The notes beneath the pieces were generated by a model. It searched no databases and had not been told where the DNA came from. It saw only the letters and a program-made list of their open reading frames with translations. DNA of 64,000 nucleotides. Source: Metasolibacillus sp. (lineage in GTDB: Bacteria > Bacillota > Bacilli > Bacillales_A > Planococcaceae). The stretch spans positions 45,999-109,998 of the forward strand of contig NZ_JAMBIZ010000010.1 in the NCBI RefSeq assembly GCF_025291715.1. Direction: 5' to 3'. The position numbers and the translations under genes are program-made. Below are positions 46,306-54,833 of this stretch, one piece after another. The first letter of the stretch is position 1; every line of letters starts with the position of its first letter.

Positions 46306-47322
46306 CTATCCAAACAATTGATGATATATTTTCTTTCCTTCAGCAGCCGTCTTGGCTCCGTGAATTAACAAACGCCCATCTGTAAATACAATGATTCGTC
46401 GGTCGAATGCATGCAGTTCCGCGAAGTAAGGTGTTCGTTTCAAACTGGTCTGTAGTTTACATGCTACCTGCTCCACATGGTCAAGAGTAAGGGGACGTTT
46501 TAAGTCTGGTAAAATCTGTACCGCATTACGCCCACAGAGTACTGCAGGCTCTTGTGATGAATCTTGTAAAGCAGGATAGATTGGGTTGTCACCGCATGTC
46601 GGACATTCGGCTCGTTTTAGTCTGCTAATCCCTATATCCATTGTTGTAGACTCCCATAAATCAAAATAATGCACTTTTTTACGCATGTGATGATGATTGT
46701 CACTCAGCCACTTCAATGCTTCCATCCCCTGAAGAGCAGCTGTCGTCTGAACAGCAGGTGCTAAAACTCCAACAGTATCGCACGTCTGGTTAAGAGATGG
46801 TAGTGCTGGCAATAGACATCTGAAGCATGCAGATGCTCTTGGAATAAACGGAAAAACAACTCCAGAACTCCCTACACATGCTCCGTAAATCCACGGAATG
46901 CGATATTTGAGAGCTGCATCGTTTATCAGTAAACGAGTCTCGAAATTATCTGTAGCATCTAGCAGCAGGTCACACTTCTGAGCTAACTGTTCGAGTAAGA
47001 ATCCGTCGGCATTTTGTAAGTAAGTGACAAGCTTCATGTCAGTTCGAATCATCTTTAATCGTTTTTCAGCCGCAATAACTTTTGGTACCATGTCAATAGC
47101 GTCTTGTTCTGTAAATAGTTGTTGGCGCTGGAGATTAGAAAACTCTACGTAGTCACGATCGACTAGGTAAAGTTGTCCGATTCCTGCGCGTGTCAAAGTT
47201 TCCGCAAGTGCAGTACCTAAAGCACCACACCCAATGATGCCGACAGTAGATTCTTGGATGTGTCTTTGTCCGAGTTCGCCCACGGGACGAAACAATATTT
47301 GTCTTGAATAACGTTCATCCAC
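46306..47322 (-). CDS. moeB: MoaD-adenylating enzyme MoeB (E1-like, ThiF family)
   Basis: 338 residues. The chosen start is GTG at 47320-47322, nine bases after AAGGAG; the in-frame TTG at 47331 sits against the ribosome site. The ATP-binding GIIGCGALGTALAETL, R-finger region SNLQRQQLFTEQD, and zinc cysteines CFRC and CPTC are present. The C-terminal 90 residues form an extra domain found in Bacillus MoeB. It adenylates the MoaD C-terminus for sulfur transfer. Confidence 0.93.
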   Translation of the reverse strand: MDERYSRQILFRPVGELGQRHIQESTVGIIGCGALGTALAETLTRAGIGQLYLVDRDYVEFSNLQRQQLFTEQDAIDMVPKVIAAEKRLKMIRTDMKLVTYLQNADGFLLEQLAQKCDLLLDATDNFETRLLINDAALKYRIPWIYGACVGSSGVVFPFIPRASACFRCLLPALPSLNQTCDTVGVLAPAVQTTAALQGMEALKWLSDNHHHMRKKVHYFDLWESTTMDIGISRLKRAECPTCGDNPIYPALQDSSQEPAVLCGRNAVQILPDLKRPLTLDHVEQVACKLQTSLKRTPYFAELHAFDRRIIVFTDGRLLIHGAKTAAEGKKIYHQLFG

Positions 47323-47337
47323 TTGAGACAACTCCTT

Positions 47338-48843
47338 TTATGACTGTTTTAACCGTTCTTCTGTTATATCAGAGAATGTACCTACGTAACGAGTGATGTC
47401 ACCAGTCGAGTCTTTTACCGCACTAATAGTCAGCCACTGCAGATACTCTGTTCCATTCTTTCGTTTATTCCAAATTTCTCCTTGCCACATACCTCGCTCA
47501 CCAATTTGTTGCCACATCTTTTGATAGAATTCGGGAGGTTGTTTACCAGACTTTAAAATATTGGGGTTTTGACCCACAACTTCATCTTGCTCAAAACCTG
47601 TCAAACGAGTGAAAGCAGGATTCACTGAATTGATTTTACCTGACACGTCCGTCACCAGAATACCTTGAGCTGTAGAATTAAACACTTCTGCAGCAAGTTC
47701 TAAGCGGTTTTGGAAATACATCCAAACGACAAGCACAAGGCTAGCAAGTGCTACTTGAGAGAGTAACATAAAGCCGATGGAATACTGACCTGTAATCGCA
47801 TAGATTGAAGCAAGCATAATCGGTGGGAAGAAACCTCCTAGGCCTCCCATCATCGATACAATACCATTTACAATTCCAGCTTGTTTATTGAAGTATAGAG
47901 GCACTAGTTTAAATACGACTCCGTTTCCAATACCTGCAATGAAAGCTATCGCCAAACTCCCAATTGTATACAAGCCAATCGACGGTGAGAAGGCAAGGAC
48001 GATAGCGGCAATCGTATATACAGCAAATGTACCCATTAGTAAAATGAGAGGTTGTAATTTATCAGCAAGCCATCCACCAACTGGACGCATGAATGTGGCT
48101 ACTGCAATAAATCCTGCTGTCCGCATCCCTGCATCTACTTTTTCAAGATCAAAGTTGTTTACTAGGAAGTTTGGTAAATAAATAGTGAAAGCAACGAACG
48201 AACCAAAGGTAATAAAGTAAAACAGAGAAAAATACCAGAGCTTTTCGTTTTTGTATACGCCTTTGATCTGTTCGACGATTGATGTTTTAACTTTTGGTTC
48301 ATGACGGTCACCTAACACAAAGTTGAGTGCTGCAAATATTAGCAACAGAATTAAATACAACTTAACTGTAGCAGACCAGCCAATTTGTGTTGCAATAATC
48401 GGAGCTGAAAATGTAGTAATGGCTGTTCCAATGTTCCCTGCTCCATAAATCCCGTTCACAAGACCATGTTTTTCCTTTGGATAATACTTAGGAAGGGATG
48501 TTACCCCTACAGAGAACACTGCGCCCCCAATACCGAGGAATAATCCCCCTATAATCAGGTCCGTGAAAGAAGAAGCTTCACTGATATAAAAAACCGGAAA
48601 TAAGAGTAATAGGAAACTAACTAGGAAGATGATGCGTGCTCCGAAAATATTGGCATAGTAGCCTAGGGGAATACGCAATATAGAACCGAGCACTACCGGC
48701 ACAGCGGTCACGACAGCGAGCCTTTCTGTCGGTATCGCAATGTCTTCTGTGATGAATGGAATGAGTGAGGAGATAATGACCCACACCATGAAACCAACAA
48801 TCAGGTTCATCGTTTGAAGTGGCAATTGAAATTTTTTAATCAT
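47338..48843 (-). CDS. narK: NarK-type nitrate/nitrite transporter with C-terminal PAS domain
   Basis: 501 residues. Residues 1-375 form a major-facilitator protein of the nitrate-nitrite porter family with about 12 helices and the nitrate signatures GIYGAGNIGTAITTFSAP and GNGVVFKLVPLYFNKQAGIVNG. A short linker (QNRLELAAEVFN) leads to a PAS/PAC domain at about 385-498 (TAQGILVTDVSGKINSVNPA, GTEYLQWLTISAVKD). No kinase follows. Ordinary NarK proteins end near 400-430 residues, so the fusion adds a possible sensor of redox or ligand to the transporter. It lies upstream of the Moco genes. Confidence 0.92.
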   Translation of the reverse strand: MIKKFQLPLQTMNLIVGFMVWVIISSLIPFITEDIAIPTERLAVVTAVPVVLGSILRIPLGYYANIFGARIIFLVSFLLLLFPVFYISEASSFTDLIIGGLFLGIGGAVFSVGVTSLPKYYPKEKHGLVNGIYGAGNIGTAITTFSAPIIATQIGWSATVKLYLILLLIFAALNFVLGDRHEPKVKTSIVEQIKGVYKNEKLWYFSLFYFITFGSFVAFTIYLPNFLVNNFDLEKVDAGMRTAGFIAVATFMRPVGGWLADKLQPLILLMGTFAVYTIAAIVLAFSPSIGLYTIGSLAIAFIAGIGNGVVFKLVPLYFNKQAGIVNGIVSMMGGLGGFFPPIMLASIYAITGQYSIGFMLLSQVALASLVLVVWMYFQNRLELAAEVFNSTAQGILVTDVSGKINSVNPAFTRLTGFEQDEVVGQNPNILKSGKQPPEFYQKMWQQIGERGMWQGEIWNKRKNGTEYLQWLTISAVKDSTGDITRYVGTFSDITEERLKQS

Positions 48844-48920
48844 ACAAATTCACCTTTTCCCTACACATTTTGTCGTACTTGATATCTTCATTGTAGCGGT
48901 GAGTAGGGGTGATTTTAATA

Positions 48921-48932
48921 AGGGAGTACCCT
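48921..48932. promoter_or_regulatory. Candidate NreC/NarL-type sites upstream of narK
   Basis: AGGG-AGTA-CCCT lies 78 bases upstream of narK; the related GGAATCCCTA lies at 48945-48954 and AAGGGTGCCCTT at 48999-49010. Such short GGG/CCC palindromes resemble the NreC sites of staphylococcal nar promoters. The assignment is by analogy only. Confidence 0.4.
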
Positions 48933-48983
48933 CACCTTAGTACAGGAATCCCTATAAAAATAGCCTCTGGTATGGCAATACTT

Positions 48984-49195
48984 TTGGACAACTTTTATAA
49001 GGGTGCCCTTAAAGCATATGGGGTGTACAAGTTGCTTGACATGGAGCCTCTATGGGCATGACTCTTTGCGCCAGAAAGCCAGCTATATCAGGCTGGCTTA
49101 GCCAAACGAGGCTATCATGCCCATTGCTCCACGTAAAGCTCTTCTTCGTTGATAGGCTTGGGTATTGTCCTTTATACCTCATAAAAAGTGTCCAA
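48984..49195. repeat. 212-bp inverted-repeat element, candidate MITE or structured RNA
   Basis: The ends TTGGACAACTTTTATAAGG (48984-49002) and its imperfect complement (49177-49195) match at 16 of 19 bases. Inside are nested stems: TGGAGC/GCTCCA, TGGGCATGA/TCATGCCCA and AAGCCAGC/GCTGGCTT. A further pairing, GCCTC (49046-49050) with GAGGC (49108-49112), would form a pseudoknot. There is no ORF. It fills the gap between the hemerythrin and narK genes. Confidence 0.6.
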
Positions 49196-49246
49196 CTAAA
49201 TGTAGCCTATCCACTCTCAATGCTTATAGGCAAGAGGCTTTATTAT

Positions 49247-49774
49247 TTATGTAATTAGATATTTCATTTTTTCGGCTAGTTCATCGAGATCAGTGGCCTT
49301 TATTTGTTTTTCAGCCATAGGGAACAGCACGGTCTCTTCTTTTACAAAGTGTACCGTCAATACTTCAAAAGCTTCTCCAGCGTCGCGTGCCACAGTGCGA
49401 ATTTGCTCGCTGTCCATTTGATCAATACTGCCACGTGTATGGTGGAAAAAGTGACCAATATATGCCTCTATTTCTTGATGTTCTTCTTGTATGCCGACAA
49501 TAGGACCTTGCTCAAACCCGATGTATTCTCCAAGCTTCGGAAATAAAAAGTTTTCCTCTTTATCTGTGTGGTTTTTAAACGGCTCAATAAATTCATACAG
49601 CTTCTGCCTTAGCGTCTTGAGTTGTAGGCGTGCATCTTCAATGGGAAGCTCCCACTCTTCAAGTTCCCGAACAATCGCATGCCACTCCTCCATCAAATAG
49701 CGAAGGTAGCGATGCTCATTTTCTAAGATGCGTAGAGCTGGCTCTTTAAATGTTAATGTGTGGACTTCAGCCAT
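49247..49774 (-). CDS. Hemerythrin HHE-domain protein
   Basis: 175 residues, mostly helical, with iron-ligand type motifs LENEHRYLRYLMEEWHAI, FKNHTDKEENFLFP, GIQEEHQEIEAY and VHFVKEETVLFP. These fit a di-iron four-helix bundle that binds oxygen or nitric oxide. It follows nreC by 19 bases on the same strand and so may belong to the nreABC transcript. It probably buffers NO or O2 during nitrate respiration. Confidence 0.88.
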   Translation of the reverse strand: MAEVHTLTFKEPALRILENEHRYLRYLMEEWHAIVRELEEWELPIEDARLQLKTLRQKLYEFIEPFKNHTDKEENFLFPKLGEYIGFEQGPIVGIQEEHQEIEAYIGHFFHHTRGSIDQMDSEQIRTVARDAGEAFEVLTVHFVKEETVLFPMAEKQIKATDLDELAEKMKYLIT

Positions 49775-49793
49775 AGCAATCCATCCTTTCTGC

Positions 49794-50441
49794 TCAAAAG
49801 TTCAGCAACTTCTTTTTCAATGCATATTCGACCAGCTCAGGGCGACTTTTCAGATTCAATTTTTCCATAATCTTTGCTTTATGTGCTTCCACGGTCTTCA
49901 CTGAGATATATAACTTCGCAGCAATTTCTTTATTACCGTACCCTTTTGCGATAAGAGGTAATATTTCAAGTTCACGCTTCGATAACAGTTCAAATGGATC
50001 CTGCTCATCTGACTTGGCATGCGGATTCATCAATTCACGCACAAGAGAAGTGGCGAGTTGTGGCTGAATATATGTGCCTCCGTTAAAGACCGTACGAATG
50101 GCAAACAGCAGTTCATCATCTGGTGCATTTTTCAGCATGTATCCGGAAGCACCGTTTTTCAATACATGAAACAGGTATTCTTCGTCGTCATGCATGGTTA
50201 AGATGAGAATTTTGACGTCAGGATAATCTTCTTTCACTTTACCCGTCGTAACCAGTCCACTTTCACCGGGCGGCATACTCAGATCTAGTAGCAAGACGTC
50301 AGGCTGGTGTTTCGCGACAAGCTGATAGGCTTCAATTCCATCGGCTGCGAGACCTACAACTTCCATATCCTGCTGATAGTTGAGGATCATCGAAAAACCG
50401 CTTCGGACGATGGCGTGGTCATCGGCTATTACTATTTTCAT
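49794..50441 (-). CDS. nreC: Response regulator NreC (NarL/LuxR family)
   Basis: 215 residues. The receiver domain has [12 protein letters not shown], phospho-acceptor Asp in [13 protein letters not shown] and [13 protein letters not shown]. The C-terminal LuxR helix-turn-helix is [20 protein letters not shown], then [20 protein letters not shown]. Phosphorylated NreC activates narG, narK and nir promoters under anoxia. It follows nreB by four bases. Confidence 0.94.
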   Translation of the reverse strand: MKIVIADDHAIVRSGFSMILNYQQDMEVVGLAADGIEAYQLVAKHQPDVLLLDLSMPPGESGLVTTGKVKEDYPDVKILILTMHDDEEYLFHVLKNGASGYMLKNAPDDELLFAIRTVFNGGTYIQPQLATSLVRELMNPHAKSDEQDPFELLSKRELEILPLIAKGYGNKEIAAKLYISVKTVEAHKAKIMEKLNLKSRPELVEYALKKKLLNF

Positions 50442-50445
50442 TCAC

Positions 50446-51504
50446 TTACTCCTCTCCTTTCAGGGGTATGGACAATTGGATCCATGTGCCTTTACCGGGC
50501 GTAGACCTAATATGGAGAGAGCCTTCAATGAGTTCCGCTCGTTCTTTCATACCGAAGAGACCTAAACCCGTGCCCTTCGGCTGGTCCTTCTGGTTGAATC
50601 CAACCCCCTCGTCTTGAACTTCAAGTATTACATGACGATTTTCTTCACGTAAAACGACTTGTACTTCATCGACTCCAGCGTACTTGATGGCATTCATGAC
50701 CGCTTCTTGGCATACACGGTAACATACTGTTTCAACAGATGTATGATAACGTGACTTCCCAATCTTCGCTTCAAATTCAACAAATACACCATACGTTTGT
50801 TCCACACGTTTGAAGTGAGAACGGAATGCGGCTTCAAGTCCCAAATCATCGAGTGCGGAAGGTCTCAGTTCGACAGATAATGATCGAATCTCCTCAAGTA
50901 ATCGCGACAATGTAGATTGGGTCTCTTGCACCTTTGATAACACTTTCTCATCACTAGAAATATATTTCATCGTGCGAAGGTCAATGACCGCACTCAGCAG
51001 TTCTTGAGCAATCCCATCATGTAATTCTCTTGAAATCCGTTTCCGTTCTTTTTCTTGTGCTTCTAACACGTGACGCATCAGCATGTTTTGATTTAAACGT
51101 TTTTGTGTTTCGAGTTGTGTAGAGAGATCCCGTAACATAAATACGCGGATCCCCTGTTCTTGATCGATAGTATGGAATGTAGCGGCATACGGGATGACAC
51201 CTTTCCCTTTAGTATCTAAATACACTTGAAAAGATGAGAAATCACCAGCATCTTTATCGTTTAAATAACAATGCAAGCAACTTTGTAATTCCTGATCACT
51301 TGTATATCCTTTGCAGGTACCGCACATCGCCTGATCGACACCTGCTTTCAATTTTTCCAGCACATCTACATTCAAAATTTTTTCTGCTGCAGGATTTAGC
51401 GCAAGGGCTTTTCCCTCTCTATCGAAGAAAAACATAGCTTCTGTACTGTTCTTATACAAGTTCTGTAACAACGAATCTAGATTCACTGTATATAATGATT
51501 TCAA
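50446..51504 (-). CDS. nreB: Oxygen-sensing histidine kinase NreB
   Basis: 352 residues from a TTG that overlaps the nreA stop. The N-terminal PAS domain carries four cysteines in the Cx2Cx11Cx2C pattern (CGTCKGYTSDQELQSCLHC, about residues 61-79), the ligands of the oxygen-labile 4Fe-4S cluster of NreB. The HisKA_3 region has ERKRISRELHDGIAQELLSA and the HATPase has EAVMNAIKYAGV and GTGLGLFGMKERAEL. It autophosphorylates without oxygen and activates NreC. Confidence 0.96.
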   Translation of the reverse strand: MKSLYTVNLDSLLQNLYKNSTEAMFFFDREGKALALNPAAEKILNVDVLEKLKAGVDQAMCGTCKGYTSDQELQSCLHCYLNDKDAGDFSSFQVYLDTKGKGVIPYAATFHTIDQEQGIRVFMLRDLSTQLETQKRLNQNMLMRHVLEAQEKERKRISRELHDGIAQELLSAVIDLRTMKYISSDEKVLSKVQETQSTLSRLLEEIRSLSVELRPSALDDLGLEAAFRSHFKRVEQTYGVFVEFEAKIGKSRYHTSVETVCYRVCQEAVMNAIKYAGVDEVQVVLREENRHVILEVQDEGVGFNQKDQPKGTGLGLFGMKERAELIEGSLHIRSTPGKGTWIQLSIPLKGEE

Positions 51505-51953
51505 ATCAGCATCAGCTCGTTTCCATCAATGGTATGAAATGTGTGTTTTGCTAACAATTGTAACTGATTGAGTTGTTCTTGTGTAAACTTCTTAGGTTCA
51601 CGGTATCCCCCAAGAAGCACACCAACGACGCGTCCGTTATGCCAAACCGGTACGGCGCCTAAACTTTCTAAGTGCTCAAGTGATACAATTGGAAAATCGC
51701 ATAACTGATCAGCCGTACTAAATAAATGAACGTCGGATACTAGGAGAGGTTTACCAATCTTAAATACCATTCCCGCAATTCCTTTTCCTGAACGTAACAC
51801 AATCTTTCGCAATCGATTGGTCTTGTTACCGGCCAAGTATTGCCATTTCAAGACGCACTGATTTTGTTCATTTTCCACTAAGGCGAGGGCAGTCAAATCA
51901 AATCCTTCCGTTTGGTGGATACATTCCACCGTTGCTTGTATTTTTGTATCCAT
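51501..51953 (-). CDS. nreA: Nitrate sensor NreA (GAF domain)
   Basis: 150 residues forming one GAF domain: LTALALVENEQNQCVLKWQY, KIVLRSGKGIAGMVFKIGKP and GRVVGVLLGGYREPKKF. In staphylococci NreA binds nitrate and controls NreB, so that nitrate plus anoxia turns on nar genes. It is the first gene of the nreABC operon, with its end overlapping nreB. Confidence 0.93.
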   Translation of the reverse strand: MDTKIQATVECIHQTEGFDLTALALVENEQNQCVLKWQYLAGNKTNRLRKIVLRSGKGIAGMVFKIGKPLLVSDVHLFSTADQLCDFPIVSLEHLESLGAVPVWHNGRVVGVLLGGYREPKKFTQEQLNQLQLLAKHTFHTIDGNELMLI

Positions 51954-51970
51954 CTTTGTTCTCTCCTATA

Positions 51971-52010
51971 CGAATTGATAAAGAGGAGAGCCCCCCTCTT
52001 TATCAATTCG
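51971..52010 (-). terminator. Hairpin between narI and nreA
   Basis: A perfect 16-base stem CGAATTGATAAAGAGG / CCTCTTTATCAATTCG includes the narI stop codon region. A T run is lacking, so it may act as a transcript-end or stability hairpin that separates narGHJI from nreABC. Confidence 0.7.
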
Positions 52011-52692
52011 TTCGCTTATGTCGTCTATATAGAATATAACTTCTTCCTACGTAATTCAATGGAACGCTCCAGACGTGAACTAAGCGTGTAAATGGCCAAA
52101 AAGCAAAAATCGCAAATCCAGTTAAGACGTGCATTTTAAATGACAAAGGTGCAGCAGCCATTAAAGAAGGCATAGGATTGAAAATAAATAGGTTACGGAA
52201 CCACACGGAAATTGTTTCCCGGTAGTCGAATTCAGGTTGAATGGCATTGGTCACAACTGTTGCGTACATACCCATAAATACGATGAATAATAACAAAGAG
52301 TTTACAGCTAAATCAGAAAATGAACTGAGTCTGCGAACATTTTTTAATGTGAATCGACGGAATGTCAAAATTAACATACCGAGGAGAGTCATAAAACCGA
52401 AGAACCCCCCAATATAGACGGCTCCTATGTGATATAAATGGTCGTTTACACCCAGCGCATGCATCCATTCTTTTGGAATAGCCAGTCCCCCGACATGGCC
52501 GAAAAACACTGGAATAATACCTAGATGAAACAATAGACTTCCAATCATCAATTGTTTCTTTTCAATAAACTCACTTGATTTCGCCGTCCAGTGAAACTGA
52601 TCCACACGATACCGATAAATATGACCAAAAATGAAAATTGCGATGCATAGATACGGAAATACGACCCACAGCAGCTGATTAACCCATTCCAT
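52003..52692 (-). CDS. narI: Respiratory nitrate reductase gamma subunit NarI
   Basis: 229 residues with five membrane helices and His residues for two b-type hemes, including FIFGHIYRYRVDQFHWTAKS and FHLGIIPVFFGHVGGL, and FKMHVLTGFAIFAFWPFTRLVHVW near the C-terminus. It transfers electrons from menaquinol to NarH. It overlaps narJ by 14 bases. Confidence 0.96.
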   Translation of the reverse strand: MEWVNQLLWVVFPYLCIAIFIFGHIYRYRVDQFHWTAKSSEFIEKKQLMIGSLLFHLGIIPVFFGHVGGLAIPKEWMHALGVNDHLYHIGAVYIGGFFGFMTLLGMLILTFRRFTLKNVRRLSSFSDLAVNSLLLFIVFMGMYATVVTNAIQPEFDYRETISVWFRNLFIFNPMPSLMAAAPLSFKMHVLTGFAIFAFWPFTRLVHVWSVPLNYVGRSYILYRRHKRTN

Positions 52693-53254
52693 TGACTGGC
52701 GCCTCCTTATCTATACAGGCTTTCATTGTTTCACGTAGCCCCTTGATCAAATGGAAATAAGGGCTTTTTCTTTTTTCGAGCGATTTCACCAGGTGATACG
52801 TCCCGTCTTCTAGAACCGCCATCAGAATACGGAAACTATCTTCCGCTCGGGGGTCACCTTTCCATTCTGCTATATATAAAAATTCGCAAATGAGGGGTAA
52901 AAAATCGGACAGCTCATTTTCTGGCATGTCCAGCCCAAACATTTCATACATCACCTTGAGCTTCGCCAACATCTGTCCACGTTCTTTTGCATCTTCAAAC
53001 TTGAAGAAGGTCATAAACAAGGTACTTTCTTTATCAAAATCAAAAGTATCGGTGTACATCTCCTGAATTTCTTCGAGACTGAATTCGTGCATCAATTGCC
53101 AGTACGTATTGACGTGCGAATAGGCAGGGTGAGAGGAGTCAAAAGACTCCTCGATTGCCGACGGATGAAAATCAAGTTTCTCAGGGTACATCAGGTGGTG
53201 GGAAAAGAACCCGAATGACTCTTTATATAGGTACAATTTATCCGTGTTAATCAC
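52679..53254 (-). CDS. narJ: Nitrate reductase assembly chaperone NarJ
   Basis: 191 residues of the TorD/NarJ family: GFFSHHLMYPEKL, LEEIQEMYTDTFDFDKES and DFLPLICEFLYIAEWKGDPR. It binds apo-NarG during cofactor insertion and membrane attachment. The start is GTG, overlapping the narH stop. Confidence 0.93.
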   Translation of the reverse strand: MINTDKLYLYKESFGFFSHHLMYPEKLDFHPSAIEESFDSSHPAYSHVNTYWQLMHEFSLEEIQEMYTDTFDFDKESTLFMTFFKFEDAKERGQMLAKLKVMYEMFGLDMPENELSDFLPLICEFLYIAEWKGDPRAEDSFRILMAVLEDGTYHLVKSLEKRKSPYFHLIKGLRETMKACIDKEAPVNGMG

Positions 53255-54833
53255 GCCAGATCCCCCCGTAGAAGTTCTCTTCGTAGATTTCTTTTCCTGT
53301 TTTTGTTGCTGTCCCGCTCTGGTTAAGTCCTACAGGACCACAGCCGTCACAGCCTTCTCCCGATTCGGTTCCCCAACCGCCCATGCCAGAGCTATTGTAT
53401 CCTTCCATTCCTTGTGCACGGTACGGATTGACTCGCCCTTCACGGTGCGTACTTGGAATGACAAAGCGGTCTTCATATTTCGCAATGGCAAGAAGACGAT
53501 ACATCTCTTCCGTTTGGTGAGGCGTCAAGCCTACATGGTCTAAACGGCTGTTATCAAACTCTTTACCCGAAGATAACGCACGCATGTATGAACGCATCAT
53601 CGCCATACGCTGCAAGGAGTGTTTAACTGTCACTGTGTCTCCAGCTGTCAGCATGTTCGCTAAAAATTGGATTGGTGTAGTCATTTCTTCAATAGCTGGA
53701 AATATCATGTCGGGATTTTTGATTGAATCCTTCCCTTCAAAATAGTTCATGATTGGACTCAGTGGTGGAACATACCAAACCATTGGAAGCGTACGATATT
53801 CTGGATGAAGTGGGAAAGCCAGCTGATGTTCGATTGCCAATTTATAAACAGGCGAATTTTGAGCAGCTTCTATCCAGTCATCCGAAATACCATCCTTACG
53901 AGCCTGAGTGATAATTGCAGGGTCGTTTGGATTTAAAAATAAGTCACACTGGGCTTTATACAAATCTTTTTCATCAGGTGTTGATGCTACTTCCAGAACA
54001 CGGTCTGCATCATAGAGAAGAACGCCTAGATAACGAATGCGGCCTGTACATGTCTCTGAACATACTGTTGGTAGTCCTGACTCAATACGTGGGAAACAGA
54101 ATGTACATTTCTCGGCTTTATTGGTCTGCCAGTTAAAGTACACTTTTTTGTACGGACAACCCGTCATACAATAACGCCAGCCACGGCATGCTTCTTGATC
54201 GACAAGCACAATACCATCCTCTTCACGCTTATAAATTGCGCCAGATGGACAAGAAGCCACGCAGCTCGGATTTAGGCAGTGCTCACAAAGTCGTGGTAAG
54301 TAAATCATAAATGATTTTTCAAAATTAAATTTGATTTCTTCTTCGATTTTCTGAATGTTTGGATCAAGAGGCCCTGTAATATGCGCTCCTGCCAGATCAT
54401 CCTCCCAGTTCGGACCCCACTCAAGATCCATTTTCTCGCCTGTGATTGCAGAATGGGCACGAGCTACTGGTGAATGTTCTTGATCTGCTGCATTCGTTAG
54501 GTCCTCGTAGTTATACGTCCAAGGTTCGTAGTAATCTTTCATCTCAGGCATGTCCGGATTGTAGAAGATTTTTCCGAGTGCCACTTTGGATAACTTGTTA
54601 CCAGATTTTAATTCAAGCTTACCCTTGCGAAGTTGCCACCCCCCTTTGTATAGCTCTTGGTCTTCCCAACGTTTTGGATAGCCGATACCTGGTTTCGTTT
54701 CGACGTTGTTAAACCACATATATTCTGCGCCTTTACGATTCGTCCAGGTTGTTTTGCACGTCACACTACACGTATGACAGCCGATACATTTATCTAGATT
54801 CATGACCATGGCAACCTGTGCTTTAATTTTCAA
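53247..54833 (-). CDS. narH: Respiratory nitrate reductase beta subunit NarH
   Basis: 528 residues from a TTG at 54831-54833, eight bases after AAGGAGG; this gives the standard N-terminus LKIKAQVAMVMNLDKCIGCH. Fe-S cysteine groups are CIGCHTCSVTCK, CEHCLNPSCVASCPSGAIY, CRGWRYCMTGCPYKKVYFNW and CTFCFPRIESGLPTVCSETC; the Trp in CRGWRYC marks the 3Fe-4S cluster. It passes electrons from NarI to NarG. The start lies inside the narG stop region. A longer frame to 54914 lies inside narG and lacks a ribosome site. Confidence 0.96.
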   Translation of the reverse strand: MKIKAQVAMVMNLDKCIGCHTCSVTCKTTWTNRKGAEYMWFNNVETKPGIGYPKRWEDQELYKGGWQLRKGKLELKSGNKLSKVALGKIFYNPDMPEMKDYYEPWTYNYEDLTNAADQEHSPVARAHSAITGEKMDLEWGPNWEDDLAGAHITGPLDPNIQKIEEEIKFNFEKSFMIYLPRLCEHCLNPSCVASCPSGAIYKREEDGIVLVDQEACRGWRYCMTGCPYKKVYFNWQTNKAEKCTFCFPRIESGLPTVCSETCTGRIRYLGVLLYDADRVLEVASTPDEKDLYKAQCDLFLNPNDPAIITQARKDGISDDWIEAAQNSPVYKLAIEHQLAFPLHPEYRTLPMVWYVPPLSPIMNYFEGKDSIKNPDMIFPAIEEMTTPIQFLANMLTAGDTVTVKHSLQRMAMMRSYMRALSSGKEFDNSRLDHVGLTPHQTEEMYRLLAIAKYEDRFVIPSTHREGRVNPYRAQGMEGYNSSGMGGWGTESGEGCDGCGPVGLNQSGTATKTGKEIYEENFYGGIWRD

